Origin: an uncultured Clostridia bacterium
GTDB lineage: Bacteria; Bacillota; Clostridia; TANB77; CAG-508
Length of the DNA stretch: 36,005 nucleotides
Assembly (NCBI GenBank): GCA_949388605.1
Contig: CASKJV010000019.1
Span: 1-36,005 of the forward strand
Direction of reading: 5' to 3'
In this document: in pieces, positions 23,148 to 31,825 of the stretch
How the letters are laid out: each line of letters begins with the position of its first letter
Numbering within the stretch: the first letter of the stretch is position 1
Translations under genes and position numbers: made by a program
Notes under the pieces: model-generated
What the model was told of the DNA's origin: nothing
The model's database searches: none
What the model saw: the letters and a program-made list of their open reading frames with translations, nothing else

Positions 23148-23810
23148 TTAAAATCCTTTCCAACCTTCAATATTTCCATCATATTTAACTGTTTTTGCTA
23201 AAGAAATTATTCTAGGTTTTATTTCGTTTACTTCATCTAAATCATGTGTTGCCATTATTATGGTCATTCTATTTTCTTTATTTTCATATTCTAATATTTT
23301 ATAAAGTTCTTTTGTTACATTGTAATCAAGTCCTGTTGCTGGTTCATCTAATATTAAAAGTTTTGGTTTTCTAATTAGTGCTCTAGCAATTAAAACTCTC
23401 TGTTTTTGTCCACCTGATAAATCACCTATTCTTCTATTTTGTATTTCTTCTATTTTCAATTTTTTAACAATTTCTTGATAAATCTCTTTATCTTTTTTTG
23501 TATAAAATGGTATTTTATTATGTTTTTGAACTCCAGACATTATTATTTCCTTTGATGTTGCTGGAAAATTTAAATCTTTCAAATTTGTTTGTGACAAATA
23601 TGAAACTTCGTCTAGAGATATATTTAACGAAATTTTTCCTTCATCTTGTTTTAACAAACCTACTATTGTTTTTACTAAAGTACTTTTTCCTGAGCCATTC
23701 TCTCCAACTAAACAAACATACTCTCCTTCTTCAATTTTAAAATTAATATTTTCAAGAGCGACATGATTTGAATATGAAACTTTTAAATTTTCTATTTCTA
23801 ATATAGTCAT
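23148..23810 (-). CDS. znuC: Metal (probably zinc) ABC transporter ATP-binding protein, ZnuC family
   Basis: The 220-residue ATPase powers metal uptake. It shows Walker A GENGSGKST (about 37-45), the Q-loop YLSQTNL, the ABC signature LSGGQKQR (about 133-140), Walker B LLILDEPATGLD (about 151-162) and the switch His in ATHDLDE. It is the middle gene in a binding protein - ATPase - permease order. A nested hairpin (23848-23904) lies between it and the binding protein gene, which would lower expression of the membrane parts relative to the binding protein. The ATG has AGGAGAA. Confidence 0.93.
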   Translation of the reverse strand: MTILEIENLKVSYSNHVALENINFKIEEGEYVCLVGENGSGKSTLVKTIVGLLKQDEGKISLNISLDEVSYLSQTNLKDLNFPATSKEIIMSGVQKHNKIPFYTKKDKEIYQEIVKKLKIEEIQNRRIGDLSGGQKQRVLIARALIRKPKLLILDEPATGLDYNVTKELYKILEYENKENRMTIIMATHDLDEVNEIKPRIISLAKTVKYDGNIEGWKGF

Positions 23811-23847
23811 TTTACAATTCTCCTATTGTGAATTTTAGATAAAATTT

Positions 23848-23904
23848 AGGGATGGTTCTTTAATTTCAGTTTTCGTGTTTTCCTGAAATTCAAGAAAAAT
23901 CCCT
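23848..23904 (-). terminator. Nested hairpin between binding protein and ATPase genes (attenuating terminator or stabiliser)
   Basis: Three stacked arms pair: AGGGAT/ATCCCT, TTCTT/AAGAA and AATTTCAG/CTGAAATT. There is no long T tract on the minus strand, so it may protect the binding-protein mRNA end or terminate partially. Confidence 0.6.
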
Positions 23905-23909
23905 TCCTT

Positions 23910-24881
23910 TTATTTTAATCCTTTTTCTAAATTTTCTAAATTTTTATTCATTAAAGATACATATGTATCTTCTTCTGGATTTCCATTATGAATTGAATAT
24001 AAAACTAGTGCTTCTGCATTGGTTTCTTCTGCAATCATTTTTGCTACAGTTCCTTCACTTAATTCTTCATAATATACAACTGGCATATTATAGTTATTTA
24101 TATAGTCTATAACTGATTTTACTTTTGTAATACTTGGATCCTCGCCTTCTCCGCAATTATTATATACACTTACAAAATTTAATTTATATTCATTTACAAG
24201 ATATGCATATGCAAATTCTCCTCCAACTGCAATTTCTTTTCTTTCTGAGTTATCTATTATTTCTTTTAGATTTTCATCAATATTTAATATCTTTTTCTTA
24301 TAATTTTCTGCATTTTCTTTATAATAGCTACTATTTTCAGAATCAATTTTACAAATTTCTTCTAAAATATTATCTATCATAGTAATTGCATTTTTGGGGT
24401 TTAACCATATATGTTCATCATAAATCTCTTCATCATGATTATGGTCTTCATGTTCTTCAAAAATTATTTCTGAATTCATATGATTTTCTTCAAATTCTTC
24501 TATTGTTATTAATTCTATACCTTTAGAAATATCTACTGGTATACATTCACTTCCATTTAAACTTGATACAATCTTCTCTGTCCATGGTTCTAAGTCTGTT
24601 CCAGTATATAAAAATATATCAGAATTATTTAATATTGTTACCATATCTTTGGCTGTTGGCTCATAGTTATGTGTTTCAACTCCAGAATTCAATAATAATT
24701 TTACATCTATTTTACCTCCACCTATTTGCTTTGCAAAATCATATTGTGGAAAAAGTGTTGCCACTATTTGAATTTTATCTTCGTTTTTTATTATTGATTC
24801 TGTTTTAAAGCACATAACCATAACAACCATTATTATTATTAATATAAAAAAGCTCATAAAAGCTATTACCATTTTTTTCAT
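23910..24881 (-). CDS. znuA: Metal (probably zinc) ABC transporter substrate-binding lipoprotein, ZnuA family
   Basis: The 323-residue protein starts with a signal peptide whose hydrophobic core ends at VMVMC (Cys24), a plausible lipobox, so it is likely anchored as a lipoprotein. The cluster-A1 fold follows, with metal ligands at HNYEPTAKDM (His about 76), a His/Asp/Glu-rich loop around 143-160 (HEDHNHDEEIYDEH), the HIWLNPKNA block and EGEDPS. Such a His-rich loop is typical of zinc-specific members (ZnuA/AdcA) and argues against manganese. It is the first gene of the operon, with a strong sigma-A promoter upstream. No obvious Zur or AdcR palindrome could be picked out. Confidence 0.9.
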   Translation of the reverse strand: MKKMVIAFMSFFILIIIMVVMVMCFKTESIIKNEDKIQIVATLFPQYDFAKQIGGGKIDVKLLLNSGVETHNYEPTAKDMVTILNNSDIFLYTGTDLEPWTEKIVSSLNGSECIPVDISKGIELITIEEFEENHMNSEIIFEEHEDHNHDEEIYDEHIWLNPKNAITMIDNILEEICKIDSENSSYYKENAENYKKKILNIDENLKEIIDNSERKEIAVGGEFAYAYLVNEYKLNFVSVYNNCGEGEDPSITKVKSVIDYINNYNMPVVYYEELSEGTVAKMIAEETNAEALVLYSIHNGNPEEDTYVSLMNKNLENLEKGLK

Positions 24882-24933
24882 AATTTCCTCTTTATCTACA
24901 TAGTATTTTATATTTTCTATTTACGCATACTAT

Positions 24934-24962
24934 AGAATACTATATTTTACAGCTTTTGTCAA
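24934..24962 (-). promoter_or_regulatory. Sigma-A promoter of the metal ABC transporter operon
   Basis: On the minus strand TTGACA (24957-24962), a 17-base spacer and TATTCT (24934-24939). The -10 region sits in a near-direct repeat (ATACTATAG / AATACTATA) that could be a regulator site. Confidence 0.75.
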
Positions 24963-24980
24963 CTTTATGTAAATTGTAAA

Positions 24981-26042
24981 TTAAAAATCACTCAAGAAGT
25001 TCCTTACTGCTTGTAATAACCATCCTGTATTAGAAAGTTGCAACATTTGTTGATTTCCATCAATTGCTTCTATTCTTTGTATTGTATTATTAGTAATTAC
25101 TTCATTGGCCAAATCTATTAAATTGATATTTGATTTATTACTATTTTTATAATTTTCATAAATATCTTTTTTTTCTGATGACACAATTTCTAATACTGGT
25201 ATATTTTCTTTCCATTTATAATCTTTCATATTATACATATTTTCTTCTAATTTATTTGCTTCTCTAACCATAGTTCTGCTTAAATAAGAACTTCCAATTC
25301 TATTTCTATAAATTGAAATATCTTCTTTTGTATAAACATCTGTCATCTTCTTCATTTTATCTATATAAAATACTTTTGGTGAAACATAACTTACAATTCT
25401 TTCAAACCCTGTTAGTTCAAAAATTGAATTTATATTTATATTAGATACTCTATTTCTTATATTACTCAAAAGAAATTCATCATTAACTTCTGCTGGATAA
25501 ACTCCATCAATAGAAATTATTCCTTGTACTAATTCTGGATACTTTTCTTGAAAGCGCATAGCATAAATATTAGAAGTATCTGCTGCAATAAATACGTATG
25601 GTCCATATATTTCTCTATATTCCAATACTTTCTTTACTTCATCTACAATATTATCATTTGTTCTTTCATGATTTTTCATTGACATACTAAAACCATAACC
25701 GAAATATTCAATTACAACAACTTTATACTTATCTTTTAATCCGTTTACTAAAGCTTTATATTGAATTATAGGTGATTGTGATCCAAATTCAGGAAGTATA
25801 ACTATTGTTTTTTCTCCTTCACCAACAGTATAATAATTCATAAATTTGTTTTCTTTTTCATACACTGGAGTTAAGTTTTTATATTCTCCTGTATATCTTG
25901 AAGAAATCTCTCCTATTTTTATAACATTATGTATAATTATTAAAACAATAATAGCCACTAATGTTTTTAATCCCCAATTTACAATAAAATCTCTTATTTT
26001 TTCTAAAACACCTAATAATTTTAAAAAAATTTCATTTACCAT
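24981..26042 (-). CDS. Membrane-anchored alpha/beta-hydrolase-fold protein lacking the catalytic motif
   Basis: The 353-residue protein has a membrane helix near the N terminus (about 25-41, LKTLVAIIVLIIIHNVI) and then an alpha/beta-hydrolase fold: TIVILPEFGSQSPIIQYKAL (79-98, oxyanion region), VVVIEYFGYGFS (108-119) and a strand-elbow at 150-158. The elbow is FIAADTSN where active hydrolases have GxSxG; Ser is replaced by Thr and both Gly are lost. The segment that should carry the catalytic His reads IDGNQQMLQLS and has none. So it is likely a non-catalytic member or one with a changed mechanism. It is transcribed alone, with GGGAG before the ATG. Ligand and role unknown. Confidence 0.8.
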   Translation of the reverse strand: MVNEIFLKLLGVLEKIRDFIVNWGLKTLVAIIVLIIIHNVIKIGEISSRYTGEYKNLTPVYEKENKFMNYYTVGEGEKTIVILPEFGSQSPIIQYKALVNGLKDKYKVVVIEYFGYGFSMSMKNHERTNDNIVDEVKKVLEYREIYGPYVFIAADTSNIYAMRFQEKYPELVQGIISIDGVYPAEVNDEFLLSNIRNRVSNININSIFELTGFERIVSYVSPKVFYIDKMKKMTDVYTKEDISIYRNRIGSSYLSRTMVREANKLEENMYNMKDYKWKENIPVLEIVSSEKKDIYENYKNSNKSNINLIDLANEVITNNTIQRIEAIDGNQQMLQLSNTGWLLQAVRNFLSDF

Positions 26043-26344
26043 TTCTTTTGTCTCCCTACTTTAAATAACTTATTAGCTACGTTTATTTTAAGCTACACAT
26101 AACTTATATGTACAAATTAAAATTCTATATCTAAGAAATGTAATTCGCTTTGTTCAAATAGCTAAAAAGTTTACACATCTTACTAAAATTTTATATAATA
26201 AAAAATTACACTACAATTTCTATTATATAAAAACTATATCATATAAATATTTTTTTATCAATACAACAAAAAAGCCACTTTTAAAGTACATCAAATTTTA
26301 AATAAATTTAAGTGAGTTGTCGTTCCTCTGTATAACTTATTATA
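26043..26344. other. Intergenic stretch with no gene seen
   Basis: This AT-rich gap between the hydrolase-fold gene and the rplL terminator holds the former's promoter, which I cannot place, and a weak inverted repeat (CACTTTTAAA ... TTTAAGTG, about 26276-26314) that shares the string AGCCACTTTTAAA with the terminator near 2150. No open frame with a ribosome binding site is visible. Confidence 0.5.
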
Positions 26345-26378
26345 GAAAAAAGACTTTGCTTTCGCAAAGTCTTTTTTG
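26345..26378 (-). terminator. Terminator of the rplJ-rplL operon
   Basis: AAAAAAGACTTTGC-TTTC-GCAAAGTCTTTTTT is a perfect 14-bp hairpin with T tracts on both strands, 17 bases after the rplL stop. Confidence 0.92.
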
Positions 26379-26394
26379 TTTATGTGAAATTAAA

Positions 26395-26763
26395 TTATTT
26401 TAATTCTACTGTAGCACCAGCTTCAACAAATTTAGCTTTCATAGCTTCAGCTTCGTCTTTAGCTACACCTTCTTTAATTGTTTTAGGAGCTCCATCAACT
26501 AATTCTTTAGCTTCTTTTAATCCTAATCCTGTAACTTCTCTAACAACTTTGATAACAGCTATTTTATTTCCACCAGCTTCTGATAATACAACATCAAAGT
26601 CTGATTTTTCAGCTGCTGCTTCTCCACCAGCAGCTCCTGCAGGTGCTGCAACTGCTGCTGCAGTTACTCCATATTTTTCTTCAATTCCTTTAACTAATTC
26701 TGATAATTCAACTACTGTTAAGCTATCGATTTCTTCTAACATTTTATCTGTTTTTTCACTCAT
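26395..26763 (-). CDS. rplL: 50S ribosomal protein L7/L12
   Basis: L7/L12 forms the multimeric stalk that recruits translation factors. The 122-residue product has the N-terminal dimerisation helices ([20 protein letters not shown]), an Ala/Gly-rich hinge ([18 protein letters not shown], about 35-53) and the conserved C-terminal factor-binding domain ([20 protein letters not shown] ... [13 protein letters not shown]). It has an AGGAGG site and follows rplJ by 131 bases, as in the standard rplJL unit. A strong terminator follows. Confidence 0.98.
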   Translation of the reverse strand: MSEKTDKMLEEIDSLTVVELSELVKGIEEKYGVTAAAVAAPAGAAGGEAAAEKSDFDVVLSEAGGNKIAVIKVVREVTGLGLKEAKELVDGAPKTIKEGVAKDEAEAMKAKFVEAGATVELK

Positions 26764-26894
26764 TTTTTAATCCTCCTATATATTTTTTATTATTTATTTC
26801 GATAGATATTACTATCATTTTAAGTGAATTAGTAACTTATATGTTACTATAAAATTTAATTTATGTTTTGACTCTTTAGTCAGCATTCAAAAGA

Positions 26895-27398
26895 TTATTC
26901 TTCTGATTCTTTTTTTACTCTAACTGCATCAAGTGTAGCAGCAAGTTTTGAAACATTTGCAAGTAAGCATCCAGCCAATTTTGCAATAAGTTCTTCTCTT
27001 GATGGTAATTGTGCAAGAGTTGTTAATTCTTCTACTGTTGTAACTTTTCCTTCTAATACTCCACCTTTAATTGTATAATAATCATTTGCTTTAGCAAATT
27101 TATATATTGCTTTTAAAGCTGGTAAGTATTCTTCTTTAGCTATAATAACTGCTGTTGGTCCTTCTAATGCTTCATCTAAAGTATCGATTCCACATTCTTT
27201 TAAGGCTCTTCTTGTAATGTTATTTTTGATTACAGTATATTCTGCACCAATTGCTCTAACATCTTTTCTTAAAACAGTATCACTAGCTACATTAATTCCT
27301 CTGTAGTCTACTAAAAGTACTAAACTAGCATCTTTCATTTTTTCAGCTAATTTCTTTACTTCCTCTTCTTTTGCTTTAATGATTTTTTCACTAGCCAA
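26895..27398 (-). CDS. rplJ: 50S ribosomal protein L10
   Basis: L10 anchors the L7/L12 stalk to 23S rRNA. The 167-residue protein shows LVLLVDYRGINVASDTVLRK, YTVIKNNITRRALKECGID and LEGPTAVIIAKEEY, and ends with the helix that binds L12 dimers. The start codon is TTG at 27398: GGAGGTG lies 8 bases before it and no ATG is available at that position. It is preceded by a well-preserved L10 leader, so expression is expected to be fed back by the L10-L12 complex. Confidence 0.97.
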   Translation of the reverse strand: MASEKIIKAKEEEVKKLAEKMKDASLVLLVDYRGINVASDTVLRKDVRAIGAEYTVIKNNITRRALKECGIDTLDEALEGPTAVIIAKEEYLPALKAIYKFAKANDYYTIKGGVLEGKVTTVEELTTLAQLPSREELIAKLAGCLLANVSKLAATLDAVRVKKESEE

Positions 27399-27562
27399 TT
27401 TAATTTCACCTCCACTTATATATATCTTAATTTAATTATTAATATTTTAATAAATATAATATTTCTACTATATTTAATTTATCTAAAATTTTATATAGTT
27501 CTATGTATAAACTATATAATTTTTATCTTATTTTCTTTTAAATATTATTTTATAATCAAACA

Positions 27563-27680
27563 TCTATAAGAAAATAAGCCTCTTTGACACCTAAAACCCG
27601 AGTAATCAAAGAGACTTTATCCGCTCTAAAATTTGCCTCGGTAGGATTTACTTTTTAACCTACTGTCTTAGGTATCTATA
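27563..27680 (-). promoter_or_regulatory. L10 ribosomal protein leader (autoregulatory) with terminator-like hairpin
   Basis: On the minus strand ACCTAAGACAGTAGGTT and later ATCCTACCGAGGC are the hallmark strings of the Firmicutes L10 leader that binds the L10(L12)4 complex. Downstream, TCTCTTTGA pairs with TCAAAGAGG and is followed by TTATTTTCTT, a possible attenuator. The whole element lies between rplA and rplJ. Confidence 0.88.
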
Positions 27681-27701
27681 TTTAAAATTTAAACTTCTTA
27701 A

Positions 27702-28385
27702 TTATTTTTGATTGATGTAAACGCTTGGTCCCATAGTTGTAGTTAAGTAAACACTCTTCATATATTGTCCTTTAGCAGCAGCTGGTTTAGCTTTAATTAT
27801 TGCATCAATAATTGTTTGATAGTTTTCAGCTAGTTTTTCAGCACCAAATGAAACTTTACCTATTCCTAAGTGAATGATATTTGTTTTATCTAGTCTGTAT
27901 TCAACTTTACCTGATTTGATTTCAGAAATAGCTTTTGTAACATCCATTGTTACTGTTCCTGATTTAGGGTTTGGCATTAATCCTTTAGGTCCTAATACTT
28001 TACCTAATCTTCCTATTACACCCATCATATCTGGTGTAGCAACTATAACATCATATTCAAACCAATTTTCTTTTTCGATTTTTGGAACTAATTCTTCAGC
28101 TCCTACGAAATCTGCTCCAGCAGCTTCAGCTTCTTTAGCTTTATCTCCTTTTGCAAATACTAAAACTCTTAATGATTTACCAGTACCATGAGGTAATACA
28201 ACTGTACCTCTAACTTGTTGATCAGCATGTTTTGAATCAACACCTAATTTAACATGTAATTCAACTGTTTCGTCAAATTTTGGTTTTGGCATTTTTTCAA
28301 TAATTTCTAAAGCTTCTTTAGCTTCATACATCTTTGAGCTGTCTACTAATTTAGCAGCTTCTTGATATCTTTTTCCTCTTTTCAT
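27702..28385 (-). CDS. rplA: 50S ribosomal protein L1
   Basis: L1 forms the mobile stalk beside the E site. The 227-residue product has [40 protein letters not shown], the [12 protein letters not shown] block and [16 protein letters not shown], all canonical. Length is normal. It follows rplK by 80 bases, with GGAGG before the ATG, and is followed by the rplJ leader region. Confidence 0.98.
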   Translation of the reverse strand: MKRGKRYQEAAKLVDSSKMYEAKEALEIIEKMPKPKFDETVELHVKLGVDSKHADQQVRGTVVLPHGTGKSLRVLVFAKGDKAKEAEAAGADFVGAEELVPKIEKENWFEYDVIVATPDMMGVIGRLGKVLGPKGLMPNPKSGTVTMDVTKAISEIKSGKVEYRLDKTNIIHLGIGKVSFGAEKLAENYQTIIDAIIKAKPAAAKGQYMKSVYLTTTMGPSVYINQK

Positions 28386-28465
28386 TTCTTTCCTCCCGTG
28401 GTATTAACGAATAAAAACAATTTATTCTCCCAAATTTAATTTATTATAAAATGTAATTTTATAAA

Positions 28466-28894
28466 CTAGTCTACAACTACAACACCCATAGATCTTGCTG
28501 TTCCAGCAACCATGCTCATTGCAGCTTCTATAGATGCAGCATTTAAATCTTCCATTTTTTGTTCAGCTATTGCTCTAACTTGATCTTTAGTTATTTTTGC
28601 AACTTTATCTTTGTTAGGTTTTCCTGAACCACTTTTAATTCCAAGTACTTTCTTTATAAGAACAGCAACTGGTGGAACTTTAGTAACAAATGTAAATGAT
28701 TTATCTTTGTAAACAGAAATAACAACTGGTATTATCATTCCTGGTTGGTTAGCTGTTCTATCATTGAATTCTTTAACGAATTGCATGATATTAACACCAC
28801 TTGAACCTAATGCTGGACCTACTGGTGGAGCTGGTGTAGCTTTACCTGCTTCTATTTGTAATTTGATAACGTTTACAACTTCTTTCTCTGCCAT
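28466..28894 (-). CDS. rplK: 50S ribosomal protein L11
   Basis: L11 binds the GTPase-associated centre of 23S rRNA, the target of thiopeptides and the sensor for RelA. The 142 residues show [53 protein letters not shown] and the end [12 protein letters not shown]. It lies 23 bases after nusG with a strong AGGAGG site, in the standard order. Confidence 0.98.
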   Translation of the reverse strand: MAEKEVVNVIKLQIEAGKATPAPPVGPALGSSGVNIMQFVKEFNDRTANQPGMIIPVVISVYKDKSFTFVTKVPPVAVLIKKVLGIKSGSGKPNKDKVAKITKDQVRAIAEQKMEDLNAASIEAAMSMVAGTARSMGVVVVD

Positions 28895-28917
28895 TTTTTT
28901 CTAGCACCTCCTTCTAA

Positions 28918-29451
28918 TTAACTTTTTTGAACTTGTGAAAATTCTAATTCTACTGGAGTTTCTCTCCCAAACATAGAAACTAGAACTTTTACTTTTTGTT
29001 TTTCTGTATTTATTTCTTGAACAGTACCAACAAATCCTTCTAATGGACCATTAACAACTTGTACGTTGTCTCCTACTCCATAATCAACATTTACTGGTAC
29101 TTCGTCAAATCCCATATTTCTTATTTCAGAATCTGTAAGTGGAATAGGATCTGTTCCTGAACCAACGAATCCTGTAACTCCTCTTGTATTTCTAACAATA
29201 TACCAAGATTCTTCTGTAACAATCATTTTTATTAGAACATAACCTGGAAAAACTTTTTTTAAGTTAGTTTTTCTTTTTCCATCTTTTATCTCTACTTGTT
29301 CTTCCATTGGAACAACTATGTTGAAAAAGAAATCTTCTAATTCTCTATTTCTTATTGTTTTTTCTAAGTCTGTTTTTACTTTATTTTCATAACCAGAATA
29401 TGTATGAACTACATACCACTTTGGCTCTAATTTATTCTCTTCTTGAGACAT
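28918..29451 (-). CDS. nusG: Transcription termination/antitermination factor NusG
   Basis: NusG binds RNA polymerase and modulates pausing and termination. The 177-residue protein has the NGN domain (PKWYVVHTYSGYENKVKTDL near residue 10; KVFPGYVLIKMIVTEESWYI near 65; VRNTRGVTGFVGSG) and the C-terminal KOW domain (VGDNVQVVNGPLEGFVGTVQ). Length is normal. It sits between secE and rplK, with GGAGGAGG before the start. Confidence 0.98.
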   Translation of the reverse strand: MSQEENKLEPKWYVVHTYSGYENKVKTDLEKTIRNRELEDFFFNIVVPMEEQVEIKDGKRKTNLKKVFPGYVLIKMIVTEESWYIVRNTRGVTGFVGSGTDPIPLTDSEIRNMGFDEVPVNVDYGVGDNVQVVNGPLEGFVGTVQEINTEKQKVKVLVSMFGRETPVELEFSQVQKS

Positions 29452-29493
29452 ATTTTAGCCTCCTCCTAATTTCATTTATTAGTATTCTCGTTA

Positions 29494-29949
29494 CTAATTA
29501 TTTTCTTCTACAGAACTTACATTTTCATCAGAACTTGCTACATTATTTAAATCAGTATTATCTGTAGAACCTTCTACATTATTTGAAGCTGATTCGTCTG
29601 TAGTTTCTCCTGATGTTTCTTGATTTTCAGTAGATTCTTCTTCAGTTTCAGGTATATTAGTATCTTCTGTATGATTATGATCATCTGAATCAATTTCTTC
29701 ACTTGAGCTAGATGTAACTATGGCTTTTAGTTTTTCTACTCCGAATTTATTTAAGTTCTCAAACACTAAATCAAGAACAAATACAATTACTGCTATTACT
29801 ATAACAATAGACAATACAGCTATTGTATTATTAATTAATTGTTTTCTAGTAGGCCAACTAACTCTTTTTAATTCTGCTTTAAATTCTTTGAAAAATTTTT
29901 TGTTTTCCTTTTTTTCTTTTTTACTTACTTTCTTTACTTCTTTAGCCAT
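29494..29949 (-). CDS. secE: Preprotein translocase subunit SecE with long acidic C-terminal tail
   Basis: SecE clamps the SecY channel. Residues 20-65 are a typical SecE: FFKEFKAELKRVSWPTRKQL then one membrane helix (about 43-63, TIAVLSIVIVIAVIVFVLDL). Gram-positive SecE usually ends shortly after this helix at about 60-75 residues in all. Here about 70 further residues follow (roughly 80-151), made almost only of Glu, Asp, Ser, Thr and Asn, which would be disordered and lie outside the membrane. The frame is uninterrupted and fits the codon style of its neighbours. Function of the tail is unknown. It has a GGAGGAG site and the order rpmG-secE-nusG is standard. Confidence 0.95.
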   Translation of the reverse strand: MAKEVKKVSKKEKKENKKFFKEFKAELKRVSWPTRKQLINNTIAVLSIVIVIAVIVFVLDLVFENLNKFGVEKLKAIVTSSSSEEIDSDDHNHTEDTNIPETEEESTENQETSGETTDESASNNVEGSTDNTDLNNVASSDENVSSVEENN

Positions 29950-29976
29950 CTTAACTCCTCCTAATAAGGTTTTATC

Positions 29977-30141
29977 TTATTTTGTTTCTTTATGAGTTGT
30001 ACGTTTTTTGCAGAATTTGCAATATTTAACTACTTCTAGTCTTTCAGTATTATTTCTTTTATTTTTAGATGTCATATAATTTCTTCTTTTACAGTCTGTA
30101 CATTCTAAAATAATATTTTCTCTTGGACCTTTTGCTGCCAT
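29977..30141 (-). CDS. rpmG: 50S ribosomal protein L33
   Basis: A 54-residue frame from ATG 30141 encodes [20 protein letters not shown] and ends in [16 protein letters not shown]. The CxxC pairs (Cys14-Cys17 and Cys41-Cys44) make this the zinc-binding form of L33, a small 50S protein. A strong GGAGGTG site precedes it. It heads the rpmG-secE-nusG transcript, 27 bases before secE, with a sigma-A promoter 100 bases upstream. Confidence 0.97.
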   Translation of the reverse strand: MAAKGPRENIILECTDCKRRNYMTSKNKRNNTERLEVVKYCKFCKKRTTHKETK

Positions 30142-30243
30142 TTTTTTACACCTCCGTTTTGCTTATAAATGAAGCCTAAATTTTTTTATATTTTTATATT
30201 TTAACGATGTGATTGCATATATTTCTTAAATACATGCTTATAT

Positions 30244-30272
30244 AATTTATCACAAAACACATGATATGTCAA
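30244..30272 (-). promoter_or_regulatory. Sigma-A promoter of the rpmG-secE-nusG operon
   Basis: On the minus strand TTGACA (30267-30272), a 17-base spacer and TAAATT (30244-30249), about 100 bases before the rpmG start. Confidence 0.7.
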
Positions 30273-30346
30273 CTATTTTATTACATTTTTATTAAAGTTT
30301 TAAAAGGTAAATTCACTTATATTTCTCACTCATATTTGGCTTCAAT

Positions 30347-30949
30347 TTAACTTCTATTTCTCCCTTTAATATTCCTTTTCTTCTTGTTTGTCTTTTTCTC
30401 TACAGAATATCCAAATTTTCCAATTTTCTTTCCTAATGCATAATATCCTCCATTGGCATAAGCAATTAAATCACACTTTGATATATCAAATGCACCTTTT
30501 TCGTTAATATATTTTTCATCAGCATCTATTGAAAGAACTTCAGCAACAAACATTGTATGGCTTCCATAATTCTTTTCTTCAATAACTTTACATTCAACTG
30601 AAACTGGACTTTCTTTTATTAATGGTGCTTTTACAAATTCTGCTTTTTCCTTAGTTAAATTCATTTCTTTAAATTTATCATACTTAGCTCCACTTCTAAC
30701 TCCACACCAATCAGTTGCATACGCTAATTTTCCATTTGTCAAGTTTATAACAAATTCACCAGATTCTTTTATTAAATTATATGAATATCTTTCAGGTCTT
30801 ACTGATATATATACTATTGCTGGATTAGTATTTATAATACCTGTCCAGGCTACTGTTAATATATTAGATTTTTCCATATTTCCACAACTTACAAGTACAG
30901 CTGGTATTGGATATACAAAAGTACCTGGTTTCCAAATTTTCTTTCCCAT
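30347..30949 (-). CDS. Flavin reductase-like FMN-binding split-barrel protein
   Basis: The 200-residue protein fits the flavin-reductase-like family: NILTVAWTGIINTNPAIVYI (about 29-48) and SVRPERYSYNLIKESGEFVI (about 49-68) form the flavin-binding barrel, and DWCGVRSG matches the flavin/nucleotide loop. Members either reduce flavin with NAD(P)H or hold FMN for another redox job; which one is not readable. The last 20 residues are a Lys/Arg-rich tail (KKTNKKKRNIKGRN). It has AAAGGAG, follows the MBL gene by 23 bases and ends the co-directional run. Confidence 0.85.
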   Translation of the reverse strand: MGKKIWKPGTFVYPIPAVLVSCGNMEKSNILTVAWTGIINTNPAIVYISVRPERYSYNLIKESGEFVINLTNGKLAYATDWCGVRSGAKYDKFKEMNLTKEKAEFVKAPLIKESPVSVECKVIEEKNYGSHTMFVAEVLSIDADEKYINEKGAFDISKCDLIAYANGGYYALGKKIGKFGYSVEKKTNKKKRNIKGRNRS

Positions 30950-30972
30950 TATTGCTCCTTTATTTATTATTA

Positions 30973-31782
30973 CTAATCAAGTTCTATTATTTCTAAATCA
31001 TCTGGAACATATATCTTTCCAGTAAAATTTTCTTTAGCCTCTTCTATATATTTATTTTTTCTATCTTTACCTAAGTTTTCTTGTGTATGCCATAAAATTA
31101 GATTTTTAACATCTAATTTTTGAGCTTTTATACTTGCTGTTTTTACTGTATCATGATTTTTCTCTCTTGGTTTAAATTTTGTAGCTTCTGTTTCCAAACA
31201 AAATGCTTCATGACATAAATATTCTGAATTTCTTACGTCTTCATATAATTCATCTGCTAATGGTTCATCTCCCAAAAATGCAAAACTTTTTCCATTATTT
31301 AATATTGTTTTAAATCCATATTGTTTATCACTCTTAGCTTTAATATCTAAAAATTCCAAATCATAATTTAAAACTTTGATTTTTTCATGATTATTTATAA
31401 TGTTAATAAATATTCTTTTATCTAAATTTTGCTGTTGACTTTCTCTTAGTAATGTATGTATTTGATCTCTAATAATTTTTGCTACTTCATCATAACAATA
31501 GATATTTAGTTTTCCTTCATATTTACCTTTTTGTATTGAAATTTCTACAAATCTATATATCCACAATAAACCAAATAGATGATCTATATGTTTATGAGAT
31601 ATAAAGATATTGTGAATTCTATTTATATCTATATCAGCTTTTCTTAATTGTTTTATAATACCATTTCCTCCGCCAGTATCCACTAATAGTATTTCTCCTG
31701 AATTATTCTCTAACGCAAAACAAGTATTATAATTTTCGATAGCTCCTGCCGAACCAGTTCCTAAAACAATTATTTTTTCCAT
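30973..31782 (-). CDS. MBL-fold metallo-hydrolase (RNase Z-like)
   Basis: A metallo-beta-lactamase-fold hydrolase with the metal motif SHKHIDHLFGLL (His63, His65, Asp67, His68 from the start I chose), an N-terminal strand IIVLGTGSAG and a late His in LILWHTQENLG. The overall shape resembles RNase Z and arylsulfatase-like MBL proteins acting on phosphodiesters, but it is too divergent for a substrate call. I start it at ATG 31782 since GGAGAG lies 6 bases upstream and family proteins begin at this strand. An ATG at 31833 overlaps the stop of the HAD gene and could be used by translational coupling, adding 17 residues. It is probably co-transcribed with the HAD gene. Confidence 0.82.
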   Translation of the reverse strand: MEKIIVLGTGSAGAIENYNTCFALENNSGEILLVDTGGGNGIIKQLRKADIDINRIHNIFISHKHIDHLFGLLWIYRFVEISIQKGKYEGKLNIYCYDEVAKIIRDQIHTLLRESQQQNLDKRIFINIINNHEKIKVLNYDLEFLDIKAKSDKQYGFKTILNNGKSFAFLGDEPLADELYEDVRNSEYLCHEAFCLETEATKFKPREKNHDTVKTASIKAQKLDVKNLILWHTQENLGKDRKNKYIEEAKENFTGKIYVPDDLEIIELD

Positions 31783-31825
31783 TCTTTTCTCTCCATCATT
31801 TTTATATTGTAGCTTATCCAATTTA

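Noticed and set aside
24934-24962. Zur or AdcR operator on the metal-transporter promoter
   Set aside because: No palindrome close to the known Zur or AdcR patterns is visible; only a near-direct repeat, which I mention but do not call.
26384-26770. A long + strand open frame opposite rplL
   Set aside because: It is the antisense shadow of the L7/L12 gene; its Ala/Ser/Pro-rich product comes from the hinge codons of rplL and it has no ribosome binding site.
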